A stretch of DNA of 64,000 bases, taken from the NCBI GenBank assembly GCA_026625625.1, contig CP113055.1:2296501-2360500 (forward strand), in the 5' to 3' direction. The notes under the pieces are model-generated. The model was not told the origin of the DNA. It saw only the letters and a list, made by a program, of their open reading frames with translations, and ran no database searches. Positions 51,664-60,688 of this stretch are shown piece after piece. The translations under genes were made by a program, and so were the position numbers. Origin of the DNA: Blastomonas sp. SL216. GTDB taxonomy: Bacteria > Pseudomonadota > Alphaproteobacteria > Sphingomonadales > Sphingomonadaceae. Positions within the stretch are counted from its first letter, which is position 1; every line of letters begins with the position of its first letter.

Positions 51664-52173
51664 TCACTCGTCCATCGGGCCGTGGCCCTTCTTCCAGATC
51701 AGCATCACGCGGGTGAATTCGCACACCACCTCGCCGCGCTGGTTCTTGCCGATGGTCTTGATGGTGACGATGCCCTGGGTCGGGCGCTTGTCGCTCTCGC
51801 GCTTTTCCAGCACCTCGGATTCCGAATAGAGCGTGTCGCCCGCGAACACCGGCTTGAGCAGGCGGATTTCCTTCCAGCCCAGATTCGCCACCGCCTTCTG
51901 GCTGACGTCGGAAACGCTCTGCCCGGTCATGATCGCGACAGTCAGCGGCGATGCGACCAGGGGTTTGCCGAATTCGGTCTTGGTGGCGAAATTGGCATCG
52001 CAATGCGCCGGGTGCTGGTTCATCGTCAGCAGCGAGAACCAGATATTGTCGGTCTCGGTAATCGTCCGTCCGGGACGATGCTCGTAGACATCGCCGACGA
52101 TGAACTCTTCGAAGAAACGGCCATAGGTTTCGCGGTAACGCTGCGGCCCCACTTCGGTCACGCCATCACGCAT
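51664..52173 (-). CDS. MaoC family dehydratase
   Basis: A 169-residue single hot-dog-domain protein. The MaoC motif is in 'FEEFIVGDVYEHRPGRTITETDNIWFSLLTMNQHPAHCDANFA', with the hydratase Asp/His pair (D...H). The centre reads 'EFGKPLVASPLTVAIMTGQSVSDVS'. It would hydrate an enoyl-CoA or a similar unsaturated thioester. Proteins of this length and start occur as mesaconyl-CoA hydratase-like (Mch/MeaC) half enzymes. First gene of the minus-strand block, 126 bases before the monooxygenase. Confidence 0.85.
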   Translation of the reverse strand: MRDGVTEVGPQRYRETYGRFFEEFIVGDVYEHRPGRTITETDNIWFSLLTMNQHPAHCDANFATKTEFGKPLVASPLTVAIMTGQSVSDVSQKAVANLGWKEIRLLKPVFAGDTLYSESEVLEKRESDKRPTQGIVTIKTIGKNQRGEVVCEFTRVMLIWKKGHGPMDE

Positions 52174-52336
52174 CGATCATTCCCCTTGCTTTGCTTGCAG
52201 CCCCGACAACCGGGCACAGGCTCATTGCTGGCAGGAGAGCGCCGAGTTCACCGCTGTCGCACGCGGCTATCCGCTGTGCGGCCAGTGGCGGGCGCAGCAG
52301 GGTTGCGGGCCAGGTGATTGCGGATAACCTTGCCGC
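52174..52336. promoter_or_regulatory. Divergent promoter region of the catabolic cluster
   Basis: The 163 bases between the MaoC and hydrolase genes must drive both blocks. It holds a GCCCCGACAACCGGGC hairpin near 52199-52214. No operator is recognised. Confidence 0.35.
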
Positions 52337-53689
52337 ATGCGCATCACCCGCCACTATCTGACGATCGGCCAACGCCGCGTGCATTACCGCATGTGCGGGC
52401 TTGGCCCGCCGCTGCTGCTGATCCACCAGAGCCCGCGATCGTCCGCCGAATATGATGGCGTGATGCAGCAATGGGGGGAGCGGTTCACCTGCATTGCGCC
52501 CGACTCTCCCGGCTTTGGTCAGTCCGATCCGCTGCCGATCGCGCGCCCGACGACCGAGGATTTTGCCGACGCGATCCTGGAATTTGCCGATGCGGCGGGT
52601 TTCAGCGGCATCGCGGCCTATGGCTTCCATTCGGGCGGCATCTTCCTGATGAACGCGCTCAAACGGCATCCCGAGCGCTTTGTCGCGCTCGCGGTCGGCG
52701 GCTATCCCTGTTTCTACCCGCATGAACTGGATGATGTCGGAGAGGCCTATCTGCGCCCCTTCCATCCCCAGCCTTATGGCGAGCATCTGTTATGGGCGTG
52801 GAACCGGATGCTCGAGCAGAGCTGGTATTTCCCCTGGTACAAGCCCGAACAGGCACGCCGCATGTCTGCCCCGCATGCCGACCCGGTGGTGCTGCACCCG
52901 CAGGTGATGGACCTGCTCGCCTCGGGCGATGCCTATCGCCACGGCTATCGCGCTGCGCTGTCTGCGGGGTTCGACGTGCCGCCTGCAGGGGCCGACGTGC
53001 CGCCCGCCTTTCTTTCCAGCTACAGCGCCGATCCGATGACCGCGCATATCGCGCGCTTTCCGCCGCTGCCCAGGGGGTGGGAAACCGCCGAGCAGCCCGA
53101 CCCGGCGGCGCATGCTGCGGCCAATGCCGATTGGCTCGCGCGCTATCCCGCACCCGGCTTCACGCCGGCTCATGATGCGGACGCCGGGTTCCTCAGCGTG
53201 CAGGCAGGCGGCTTTGACGGGCTGATCCACTGGCGCGGCAAGGGCGACACCCTCAGCCTGCACGGCCCCGGCCGCTCGCTCGACCTGATAGGCGGGAATG
53301 GGCTGACCATCGATCTGCCGGGCCATGGCCTGTCCGATCCCTGGCCGGGCGAGCCGCCGGCGGACTGGGCGGCATGGCAGGCGGTGATCGATGCGGTCTG
53401 TGAAAAACTGGATGCAGCGTCGGTGACGCACGAGCCGCTGCTCGATGGCGACCCAGACCTGCTGTTCCCGGACCTGACGCCCGACCGCTATGGCAACCAT
53501 CTGGTCAATGCCTGGGCGCTGCTGCGCGCCGGGCACGGCTTTGCACCGCGCTATGCGGTATCGCGCGAAACCATGACCCCGCTTGATGATGGCGCGATGG
53601 ACCCGGAACGCCTTGCGCGCGAGCATCTCGCCCTGATCCGGTCGAGCGCGGCGCGGGCGCTGCACATCGCCCGTTTATCCACCAGGTGA
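52337..53689 (+). CDS. Large alpha/beta hydrolase with an internal partial repeat
   Basis: A 450-residue protein. The N-terminal half is a normal alpha/beta hydrolase: 'PPLLLIHQSPRSS', 'CIAPDSPGFGQSDPLPIARP' and the nucleophile elbow 'AAYGFHSGGIFL'. The C-terminal half repeats the Asp-Pro-Gly motif in 'LTIDLPGHGLSDPWPGEPP' followed by a helix, which looks like a truncated second hydrolase unit. The repeat has no obvious nucleophile Ser. Usual hydrolases of this type have about 280-300 residues. It may cleave an ester, lactone or C-C bond in the pathway. Confidence 0.78.
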   Translation: MRITRHYLTIGQRRVHYRMCGLGPPLLLIHQSPRSSAEYDGVMQQWGERFTCIAPDSPGFGQSDPLPIARPTTEDFADAILEFADAAGFSGIAAYGFHSGGIFLMNALKRHPERFVALAVGGYPCFYPHELDDVGEAYLRPFHPQPYGEHLLWAWNRMLEQSWYFPWYKPEQARRMSAPHADPVVLHPQVMDLLASGDAYRHGYRAALSAGFDVPPAGADVPPAFLSSYSADPMTAHIARFPPLPRGWETAEQPDPAAHAAANADWLARYPAPGFTPAHDADAGFLSVQAGGFDGLIHWRGKGDTLSLHGPGRSLDLIGGNGLTIDLPGHGLSDPWPGEPPADWAAWQAVIDAVCEKLDAASVTHEPLLDGDPDLLFPDLTPDRYGNHLVNAWALLRAGHGFAPRYAVSRETMTPLDDGAMDPERLAREHLALIRSSAARALHIARLSTR

Positions 53690-53766
53690 ACATCGCTGCC
53701 GTTTTGCGCTGGTGAACTAGCCGACCACCGGCATAGTGTCGCGACCCAATTGCAGGAGTTCTGCCC

Positions 53767-55233
53767 ATGCCGCACCCGTTTCTCACCGGCACCCGCCGCA
53801 CGTTCCTGTTCGGGGCGAGCGCGCTGATCGGCAGCTCTGCCTTTGCCAAGACCGCCAAGGGCGGCGGTCAGGCGGAAAAGCTTGATGTGATCGTCGTCGG
53901 CGCGGGGCTGGCAGGTCTCAATGCCGCGCATGTGCTTGAAAGCCAGGGTCTGAAGGTCGCGGTGGTCGAGGCGAATGACCGGGTCGGCGGGCGGCTGCGC
54001 ACCGGCCGCGCCGAAGGCTATAGCGCGGAACTCGGCGGCAGCGAGGTCGGACCGCTCTATGGCCGCGTGCGCAATGCCTGCGCGCAGTTCAATGTCGGGC
54101 TGGTCGATCAGGACGCCAAGGCGACACCCTTCGTGCTCAATCTGGAAGGCCAGATGATCCTGCCCAAGGACTGGGCCAATTCCAGCGCCAACCACACCAT
54201 CGGGGCCGAGCGCGAGATCCTGCCGTTCCTGATCCAGAACAAGCTGTTCTTCGACTGGGTGCCGTTCGAGGACCCGGCAGACTGGCTCGACCCCAAATAT
54301 TACGAGCACGACATGTCGGCTGCCGCCTATATGCGCGCGCGCGGCGTCTCCGAAGCGGCGATCCGGCTGGCCGATGTCGATCTGAACGGCCCCAGCGTCC
54401 ATTCGGTCTCGGCGATGAGCATCTTCCGCGATCTGGCGCGGATCAAGGTCGAGGGCTTTCGCGACCCCAGCAAGCCGCAATATGGCGCGGGTGCGAACAA
54501 CAAGAGCCATGCGATCGAGGGCGGATCGGACATGCTGCCCAAGGCGATGGCCGCCGCGCTGAAGGGCCGGGTGATGCTGAACACGCCGGTCGCCGCGATC
54601 GACCAGACGGCGGACGAGGTCGAGGTGCGGCTGATGGGCGGTGAACGCCTGCGTGCGCGCTTCTGCGTGATGGCCGCGCCCTTCTCGGCGGTGCGCTATA
54701 TCAACTTCACCCCCGGTCTGCCGCCGGCCCAGGCCAATGCGGTCGAAGGCGCGATCTATTCCGCCACCACGCAATTCCATTTCCGCGTGCTCAAGCCCTT
54801 CTGGGAGGCCGATGGCTTGCCGCCCTCAATGTGGTCCGACCGCTATTTCGAGCGCGCGTTCGTGATGAGCGGGCGCGGCGGCCCGCACGGATCGCTGATC
54901 GTCTGGATGAACGGCGATGGCGCGACCAAGCTCAACTCCATGCCAGTCGACGCGCAGCGCGCCTTCATCATGGCCGAGCTGGTGGCGACGCGCCCGTCGA
55001 TCCAGGGCGCGCTGGAGCCGTTGGTCGAATATAGCTGGGAGAAGAACCCGTTCGTTGGCGGCAACAAGCACTGCTTCGCTGCTGGCCAGGTGAAGATGTT
55101 TGCGCGCGAAATGGCGCTGCCGCACGGGCGCATTCACTTTGCGGGCGAGCATCTGCGGCGAATGGAGCCGGGCATGGAATCGGCGATGGAGACGGCGGAG
55201 ATCGCCGCGCTGGAAATCCTTGAGCGCGCGTAA
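53767..55233 (+). CDS. Tat-exported flavin monoamine oxidase-like protein
   Basis: A 488-residue FAD enzyme with a twin-arginine signal ('GTRRTFLFGASALIGSSAFA'). The FAD motif 'DVIVVGAGLAGLNAAHVLESQG' (about 40-61) is followed by 'EANDRVGGRLRTGR', the amine-oxidase signature. The C-terminal 'GRIHFAGEHLRRMEPGMESAMETAEIAA' contacts the flavin. It may oxidise an amine or a C-C bond of the substrate in the periplasm. The stop overlaps the next gene start, so the two are coupled. Confidence 0.87.
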   Translation: MPHPFLTGTRRTFLFGASALIGSSAFAKTAKGGGQAEKLDVIVVGAGLAGLNAAHVLESQGLKVAVVEANDRVGGRLRTGRAEGYSAELGGSEVGPLYGRVRNACAQFNVGLVDQDAKATPFVLNLEGQMILPKDWANSSANHTIGAEREILPFLIQNKLFFDWVPFEDPADWLDPKYYEHDMSAAAYMRARGVSEAAIRLADVDLNGPSVHSVSAMSIFRDLARIKVEGFRDPSKPQYGAGANNKSHAIEGGSDMLPKAMAAALKGRVMLNTPVAAIDQTADEVEVRLMGGERLRARFCVMAAPFSAVRYINFTPGLPPAQANAVEGAIYSATTQFHFRVLKPFWEADGLPPSMWSDRYFERAFVMSGRGGPHGSLIVWMNGDGATKLNSMPVDAQRAFIMAELVATRPSIQGALEPLVEYSWEKNPFVGGNKHCFAAGQVKMFAREMALPHGRIHFAGEHLRRMEPGMESAMETAEIAALEILERA

Positions 55234-56401
55234 GGCCCTCGCCGGGCTGGCGCTGGCGCTGCTGGCAACCGCCGCGACGCCGGCGGACGATGCGACCTAT
55301 CGGGCGCGGTTCGCGGCCTTCATGGCCAATCCCGCGCAGTTCGACTACAGCCCGATGGAGGCCGTGCCCGGGGCCCGCCGGGTCAGGCCGCTCCTCACCC
55401 GCGCTGCGCCAACCATTGCCGCCAATGCGCTCAATGAGGCTGCGCGCTATGCCGAAGCGAACCGGTCCAGCGCGTTTCTTGTCTGGCGCGATGGCGCGCT
55501 GGAAAGCGCACGCTATTTCGGTGGCACCACGCGCGATACGCCGCTGGTCTCCAAATCGCTCGCCAAGCCGCTGACCGCGATCGCCATCGGCCGCGCGATC
55601 CGGCTGGGCAAGATCAAGGGGCTGGACCAGCCGATCGCGGATTTCATCCCCGAGCTTGCCGGAACGCCCAAGGCGGCCATCCGTGTCCGGCATCTGCTCG
55701 ACATGCGTTCAGGCCTTCTCGACCAGGGCTATTCGCCCGATCCCGAACATCCCTGGAACCGCGCCTATCTCGATACCGACCACGGCAATTACATCGTCAG
55801 CAGCTATCCGCTGACCGATGCGCCGGGCAGCCGCTATGCCTATGCCAATGCGCCGAGCGAACTCATCGCGCTGGTGATCGAGCGCGCCACCGGGCGGCGC
55901 TATGCCGAGTTTCTGAGCCGCGAGGTGATGGCACCTTTGGGGGCAGCGGGCGGCGAAGTGTGGGTCAACCGACCCGGCGGCCTCGCGCATTCGGGCTGCT
56001 GCATCAAGCTGCCTGCAGAAACCTGGCTGAAGCTCGGGATCCTGCTGCTCGACGATGGTGTCGTCGGCGGCAAGCGGCTGCTGCCCAGGGGCTATGTCCG
56101 CGCGATGCGCACCGGTACGCCGCAAAACCCCAATTTCGGCCTCGGCATCTGGCTGGGCGAGCCCTATCGCGAGCGGCGCGGCTTTGGCGCGCCGGGCGCG
56201 GCCGGTCCGCAGGTGCTGCATTCGGAGGCCTATCTGGACCCCGAGCTGTTCCTGTTCGATGGCAATAGCAACCAGACGGTGCATATCAGCCCGAAGCACC
56301 GGCTGATCGTGCTGCGCATGGGCGAAACGCCGCCCAAGACCCCCGAATGGGACAACGCAAGGCTGCCCAACCTGCTGATCCGGGGGCTTGGGGCGCGCTA
56401 A
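55220..56401 (+). CDS. Serine hydrolase (beta-lactamase class C fold)
   Basis: A 393-residue exported protein with a short Sec-type signal (SARKALAGLALALLATAATP). The SxxK motif is 'SLAK' in 'TPLVSKSLAKPLTAIAIGRA', and the Tyr-x-Asn motif lies in 'RYAYANAPSEL'. This fold includes esterases, amidases and D-peptidases; a true beta-lactamase is not implied. The start TTG at 55220 overlaps the flavin oxidase gene by 14 bases; no ATG fits. A long N-terminal part (about 80 residues) precedes the core. Confidence 0.8.
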   Translation: MSARKALAGLALALLATAATPADDATYRARFAAFMANPAQFDYSPMEAVPGARRVRPLLTRAAPTIAANALNEAARYAEANRSSAFLVWRDGALESARYFGGTTRDTPLVSKSLAKPLTAIAIGRAIRLGKIKGLDQPIADFIPELAGTPKAAIRVRHLLDMRSGLLDQGYSPDPEHPWNRAYLDTDHGNYIVSSYPLTDAPGSRYAYANAPSELIALVIERATGRRYAEFLSREVMAPLGAAGGEVWVNRPGGLAHSGCCIKLPAETWLKLGILLLDDGVVGGKRLLPRGYVRAMRTGTPQNPNFGLGIWLGEPYRERRGFGAPGAAGPQVLHSEAYLDPELFLFDGNSNQTVHISPKHRLIVLRMGETPPKTPEWDNARLPNLLIRGLGAR

Positions 56402-56404
56402 GCC

Positions 56405-57412
56405 CTATTTCTTGCGGTTATAGCCCGGCGTTTCGGGCGGCACCTGTTCGGCATAATGTTCCAGCGTGCCGATGACGCCCAGGTCCGGGCCATCCTGCGG
56501 CTCCTCGAACAGGTCGGGCCGGTCGCGCTCGACGCGCTTGCGCACAGCCACCGGCACATCGTCCATGCCGCCGGTGATCTTGTAGGTGTGCATCCGCCCC
56601 ATCAGCACGCCATCGACCCCGCTCTTGCCCATGCGCATCCACGGCCACCACGGGGCCTGACGCATGAAGCCGCCGGTATAGGGCGCGGACACGATATCGC
56701 GGTCGTCGATCGCGGCGCGCGGGGTGAACAGGGTGAAATGCTCGGACGGATTGACGCGGCTGCCGGTCGATGCCCTGGGCCAGCCCTCGGGCGTCACCGG
56801 GTTGGTATATTCATGCGCATAGTCCCAGCCGAGCAGATACTGGTCGCCGATGGGCTGCCAGGGCAACCGATAAGGCTCGCCCGCACCGCCTTTTCCGATG
56901 TCGTTGTTCACCGTCTCGCCATCGCCGACCTTGAAGACCTTGCGCGTGAGGCCCAGCGTGCCGCGGAACTTGTCGTTGAGGAAGTTGAACACCTCCACCC
57001 GCTCGCCGGTCCAGGGATTGTCCCAGTGATCGAGGATCTCGCCGGTCGCAAGATCGGTGAAATAGCCGCATTCCTTGCCGATGACGCGGACCGATCCATC
57101 GGGCTGAATGGCGTTGCGGATGTTGCCGAAGCCGCAATAGCCGAACACCGGCTTGGCGCGATTGGCACCGACGATCGCATATTGCACGCCCTGATAGCCC
57201 GAGAGCACCGCCTTGTCGCCGATCGTGCCCCACATCTTGGCAAAGCCGTACAGGTTGTCGCGCGGGTCCATGATGTCGAGCGGGCGGATGTTGCCGCCCT
57301 TGGCCTGCCTGGCCAGCGCGATACCGGGCATGGCCGAGACCGCACCCAGCCCGGCCACGCCGCCCAGCAGCGTGCGGCGCGACACGCTCGCGCATAGCTG
57401 TTCATAGATCAT
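56405..57412 (-). CDS. Tat-exported DUF1838 protein
   Basis: A 335-residue protein with a twin-arginine signal ('SVSRRTLLGGVAGLGAVSAMPGIALA'). The mature part matches the DUF1838 pattern: 'RDNLYGFAKMWGTIGDKAVLSGYQG', 'DLATGEILDHWDNPWTGERVEVFNFLNDKF', 'YTGGFMRQAPWWPWMRMGKSGVDGVLMGRMHTYKITGGMDDVP'. Function of DUF1838 is not known; Trp/Tyr-rich surfaces suggest that it binds an organic substrate. It follows the aldehyde dehydrogenase gene by 25 bases on the same strand. Confidence 0.85.
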   Translation of the reverse strand: MIYEQLCASVSRRTLLGGVAGLGAVSAMPGIALARQAKGGNIRPLDIMDPRDNLYGFAKMWGTIGDKAVLSGYQGVQYAIVGANRAKPVFGYCGFGNIRNAIQPDGSVRVIGKECGYFTDLATGEILDHWDNPWTGERVEVFNFLNDKFRGTLGLTRKVFKVGDGETVNNDIGKGGAGEPYRLPWQPIGDQYLLGWDYAHEYTNPVTPEGWPRASTGSRVNPSEHFTLFTPRAAIDDRDIVSAPYTGGFMRQAPWWPWMRMGKSGVDGVLMGRMHTYKITGGMDDVPVAVRKRVERDRPDLFEEPQDGPDLGVIGTLEHYAEQVPPETPGYNRKK

Positions 57413-57437
57413 CGCAGACGTCCCCTTTGGTCGGCGG

Positions 57438-58940
57438 TCAGACGACCGCGCAGACGGTTTTCCATTCGAGATAATTGTCGAGCGCCGCGCGCCCGCTGTC
57501 GCGGCCATGGCCCGATTGCTTGATGCCGCCGATCGGCAGCGCCGCGTCGTACATCAGGTGGCAGTTGATCCAAACCGTGCCCGCCTCCAGCGCATCGCCC
57601 ATGCGGTGCGCGTGGCTGAGCGACTGGGTCCACACGCTGGCGGCCAGACCATAATCGCTGTCATTGGCGGCCGCGATAACGGCGTCGGTGTCGTCGAAGC
57701 TCTGCGCCACCAGCACGGGGCCGAACACTTCTTCGCGCACGATCGCCATGTCGGGCGTCACATCGGTGATCACCGTGGGCTGCATGAACGTGCCCGCATC
57801 GCCGAACCGCTCGCCGCCCGTCAGTACGCTGGCACCTGCGGCCCTGGCACCGCTGACAAAACCCTCGACCCGCTCGGCCTGCAGGCGCGATACCAGCGGG
57901 CCCATCTGCGTTGCCGGATCAAGCCCGTGCCCCGCCGTCAGCCCTTGCGCATATTTCGCGACGCCCTCGAGCAGCTGGTCGCGGATCGCGCTGTGGACGT
58001 ACAGCCGCGAACCGGCGACGCAGACCTGGCCGCCGTTGAAGAAGATCGCATTGGCGACGCCCGGAATCGCAAGCTCCAGATCGGCATCGGGCATCACGAT
58101 CATTGGCGACTTGCCGCCAAGCTCCAGGCTGACGCGCTTGAGATTGCCCTTGGCCGCATCGATGATCGCGCGGCCCGTCTGGGTCGATCCGGTGAATGCG
58201 ATCTTGTCGACCTTGGGATGCGCCGCCAGCGCTGCCCCCGACTCGCCGCCCAGCCCGGTGACGATGTTGAGCACGCCAGCGGGAACGCCTGCCTCCATCA
58301 GCAATTCGCCGAGCCGCAGCGCGGAGAGCGAGGTGTTCTCCGCAGGCTTGAGCACGATTGTGCATCCCGCTGCCAGCGCGGGTGCCAGCTTCATCGCGGT
58401 CAGCACCAGCGGCGAGTTCCACGGCACGATCGCACCGACCACGCCGACCGGCTCGCGCTTGGTCCATGTCGCCATCTTCTTGCCCGCCGGCTGATAATCG
58501 ATCGACGATTCGATCACCTGGCCTTCGATCGCCATCGCCTGGCCAGCGAAGAAGCGGAACTGATTGACTGCGCCGGGAATTTCGGCCCAACGCCCGACGA
58601 ACAGCGGTTTGCCCTGGTCGAGCGTCTCGATCTCGGCGAGTTCGTCGATATGCGCCTCGATCAGATCGGCGGCGGCCCAGAGGATCTTGGCACGACCCAG
58701 CGGCGTGGTCGCTTTCCAGCCCGCCAGCGCAGCGCGCGCCGCCGCCACCGCCGCGTCGATCTCCGCCGCCCCGCCACGCGGCAGCACGCCGATCTCGTCA
58801 CCGATCGCCGGATCGACCGTGGCGAACGTCTCGCCTGAACCTTCGCTCCAGCTGCCATCGATCAGCAGCCCCGCCCCCCTGCCACGACGGGCGAGAAATT
58901 CGGTGACGGCGGGCGAGATCTGCGGACGGGCAAAGGCCAT
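57438..58940 (-). CDS. Aldehyde dehydrogenase (NAD(P)+)
   Basis: A 500-residue ALDH of the broad family. Catalytic residues: general-base Glu in 'VSLELGGKSPMIV' and nucleophile Cys in 'FFNGGQVCVAGSRLYV'. The cofactor loop 'IAFTGSTQTGRAI' is present. It would oxidise an aldehyde made in the pathway to the acid. It is the first gene of the minus block with DUF1838 and the paralogue of the gene at 62762. Confidence 0.92.
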   Translation of the reverse strand: MAFARPQISPAVTEFLARRGRGAGLLIDGSWSEGSGETFATVDPAIGDEIGVLPRGGAAEIDAAVAAARAALAGWKATTPLGRAKILWAAADLIEAHIDELAEIETLDQGKPLFVGRWAEIPGAVNQFRFFAGQAMAIEGQVIESSIDYQPAGKKMATWTKREPVGVVGAIVPWNSPLVLTAMKLAPALAAGCTIVLKPAENTSLSALRLGELLMEAGVPAGVLNIVTGLGGESGAALAAHPKVDKIAFTGSTQTGRAIIDAAKGNLKRVSLELGGKSPMIVMPDADLELAIPGVANAIFFNGGQVCVAGSRLYVHSAIRDQLLEGVAKYAQGLTAGHGLDPATQMGPLVSRLQAERVEGFVSGARAAGASVLTGGERFGDAGTFMQPTVITDVTPDMAIVREEVFGPVLVAQSFDDTDAVIAAANDSDYGLAASVWTQSLSHAHRMGDALEAGTVWINCHLMYDAALPIGGIKQSGHGRDSGRAALDNYLEWKTVCAVV

Positions 58941-59106
58941 GCTTTTGGGTCTCCATGCAATGAGGTGAGGCTAGAAATTCGTGGCCTGCATGTAATCATT
59001 TCGGGACCATCAACCGCAAGGCGGATAAATCGCGCTTGCCCCGTGTCGGGTCCGGGGCGAACATGGTCGAACCCGAGCCTGGACGCATCAGGAGCGGTTG
59101 AGGTCG
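58941..59106. promoter_or_regulatory. Divergent promoter region between ALDH and FAD oxidase genes
   Basis: About 165 bases that must contain both promoters. The start of the FAD oxidase is uncertain here (TTG 59098 or ATG 59107). No operator motif stands out. Confidence 0.3.
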
Positions 59107-60657
59107 ATGGGGGATAGCATCAACGAACTGGCAGCAAGGCTGGCACAGGCGCTGGGCGAGGCACAGGTGATCACCGCGCCCGACCGCCTCGCCTTTTATG
59201 CGCATGACGTGTTCGCACATGGCACAGAGGCTGTCTGCATCGTGCGGCCAGTGGACAGCGCAGGCGTGCAGACCGCCGCACGGCTGTGCGCCGAGGCCGG
59301 GGTGGCGATGGTGCCGCGCGGCGGCGGAGCTTCTTATTCCGACGGCTATATCAGCAACATGCCGCATGTGCTGTTCGATCTCTCCGCGCTGCAGGCGATC
59401 GAAATCGATGCGGAAAACGCCTGTGTCCGCGTCGGCGCGGGGGTGACCTGGGCGGCGCTCAAGGCCGCGCTCGATCCGCTCGCCCTGCGCACGCCCTTCT
59501 GGGGGCCGTTCTCGGGGATAGCCGCAACGATCGGCGGCGGCATGAGCCAGAACACGATCAGCCATGGCAGCGGCGCGCACGGCATTTCGGCGCAATCGGT
59601 GATCGGCATGGAGGTGGTGCTGGCCGATGGCACGCTGATGAACACGGGCATTTCGGACGCCACCCGCCATTACGGACCCGATCTGACCGGACTGTTCACC
59701 GGCGATTGCGGCGCGCTTGGCCTCAAGGTCGCGGTAACGCTGCCGCTGATCGCCGCGCGGCCCGCCTTCGACACAGCCAGCTTTTCCTTTGCCGATTTTG
59801 CCAGCTACCACCGGTCGGTCAGCCAGCTGGCGCGCGAGGGGCTGGACGAAGAGCATTTCAGCATCGATCAGGCGCTGTCTCAGGGCCAGATCGCCCGGTC
59901 CGAGGGCACGGCGGCACGGCTCAACATCGCGCGCAACGTGATGCGGGCCGCGCCCAATCCCGTCTCGGGCGTCGTTCAGCTCGCCAGGATGGCGCTGGCA
60001 GGCGAAGGCGAGATGCGCGAGGCGCAGTATAGCTGCCATGTCATTGTCGAGGGCGTCGACAAGGCCGATGCCACCGCGCGGCTGGGTCGCATCCGTGCGA
60101 TCATGACGCGCGAGGGGCAGGAGATTGCCAATACCGCCGCCGCCTTTGTCCGATCGATGCCGTTTGCGCCGCTGTACAATGTGCTGGGCCCCAAGGGCGA
60201 GCGCTGGGTTCCGCTGCACGGTATCTTCACCCACCAGGCCGCCGACGCCTTCCATGCCGATTTCACCGCGCTGCTGGAGGCGCGCAAGGCAGAGATGGAG
60301 CGGCTGGGCGTGTGGACCGGCACGATGTTCAGCAGCATCGGCGGGCATGGTCTGCTCTACGAGATCGCGATCTACTGGCCCGACACGCTGACCCCCTATC
60401 ATCGCGAGATACTGGGCGCGGACTATCTGGCGGGCATCCCGGCTTATCCCGAAAGCCCCGAGGCACGGGCTGCGGCACATCAGCTCAAGGCGGACCTGAT
60501 CGCCCTGATGCAGGCGCATGGCTCTGCGCATTTCCAGATCGGCCGCGCCTATCCCTATCTGGATCGGCTGGACCCTGCGGCGCGTGCGCTGCTCAAGGCG
60601 ACCAAGGCCGCGCTCGACCCCCAAAACCTGATGAACCCCGGCGTGCTGGGGCTCTGA
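59107..60657 (+). CDS. FAD-binding oxidase, VAO/PCMH type
   Basis: A 516-residue flavoprotein with the PCMH FAD-binding fold. The N-terminal part has 'RPVDSAGVQTAARLCAEAGVAMVPRGGGASYSDGYI', the FAD pyrophosphate motif, and the middle has 'VRVGAGVTWAALKAAL' and 'FWGPFSGIAATIGGGMSQNTISHGSG'. The C-terminal half fits FAD-linked oxidases such as 4-cresol or vanillyl-alcohol oxidases and D-lactate dehydrogenases. It would oxidise an alcohol or hydroxy acid. First gene of the last plus-strand block; a possible GGAG site lies 12 bases before the ATG. Confidence 0.87.
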   Translation: MGDSINELAARLAQALGEAQVITAPDRLAFYAHDVFAHGTEAVCIVRPVDSAGVQTAARLCAEAGVAMVPRGGGASYSDGYISNMPHVLFDLSALQAIEIDAENACVRVGAGVTWAALKAALDPLALRTPFWGPFSGIAATIGGGMSQNTISHGSGAHGISAQSVIGMEVVLADGTLMNTGISDATRHYGPDLTGLFTGDCGALGLKVAVTLPLIAARPAFDTASFSFADFASYHRSVSQLAREGLDEEHFSIDQALSQGQIARSEGTAARLNIARNVMRAAPNPVSGVVQLARMALAGEGEMREAQYSCHVIVEGVDKADATARLGRIRAIMTREGQEIANTAAAFVRSMPFAPLYNVLGPKGERWVPLHGIFTHQAADAFHADFTALLEARKAEMERLGVWTGTMFSSIGGHGLLYEIAIYWPDTLTPYHREILGADYLAGIPAYPESPEARAAAHQLKADLIALMQAHGSAHFQIGRAYPYLDRLDPAARALLKATKAALDPQNLMNPGVLGL

Positions 60658-60688
60658 ACCCGCCGCACAAGCTTTGCAGAGGCTCTCG

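Noticed and set aside
55220-56401. A beta-lactamase resistance gene
   Set aside because: The fold is shared by many esterases and peptidases, and the gene sits in a catabolic cluster with no resistance context.
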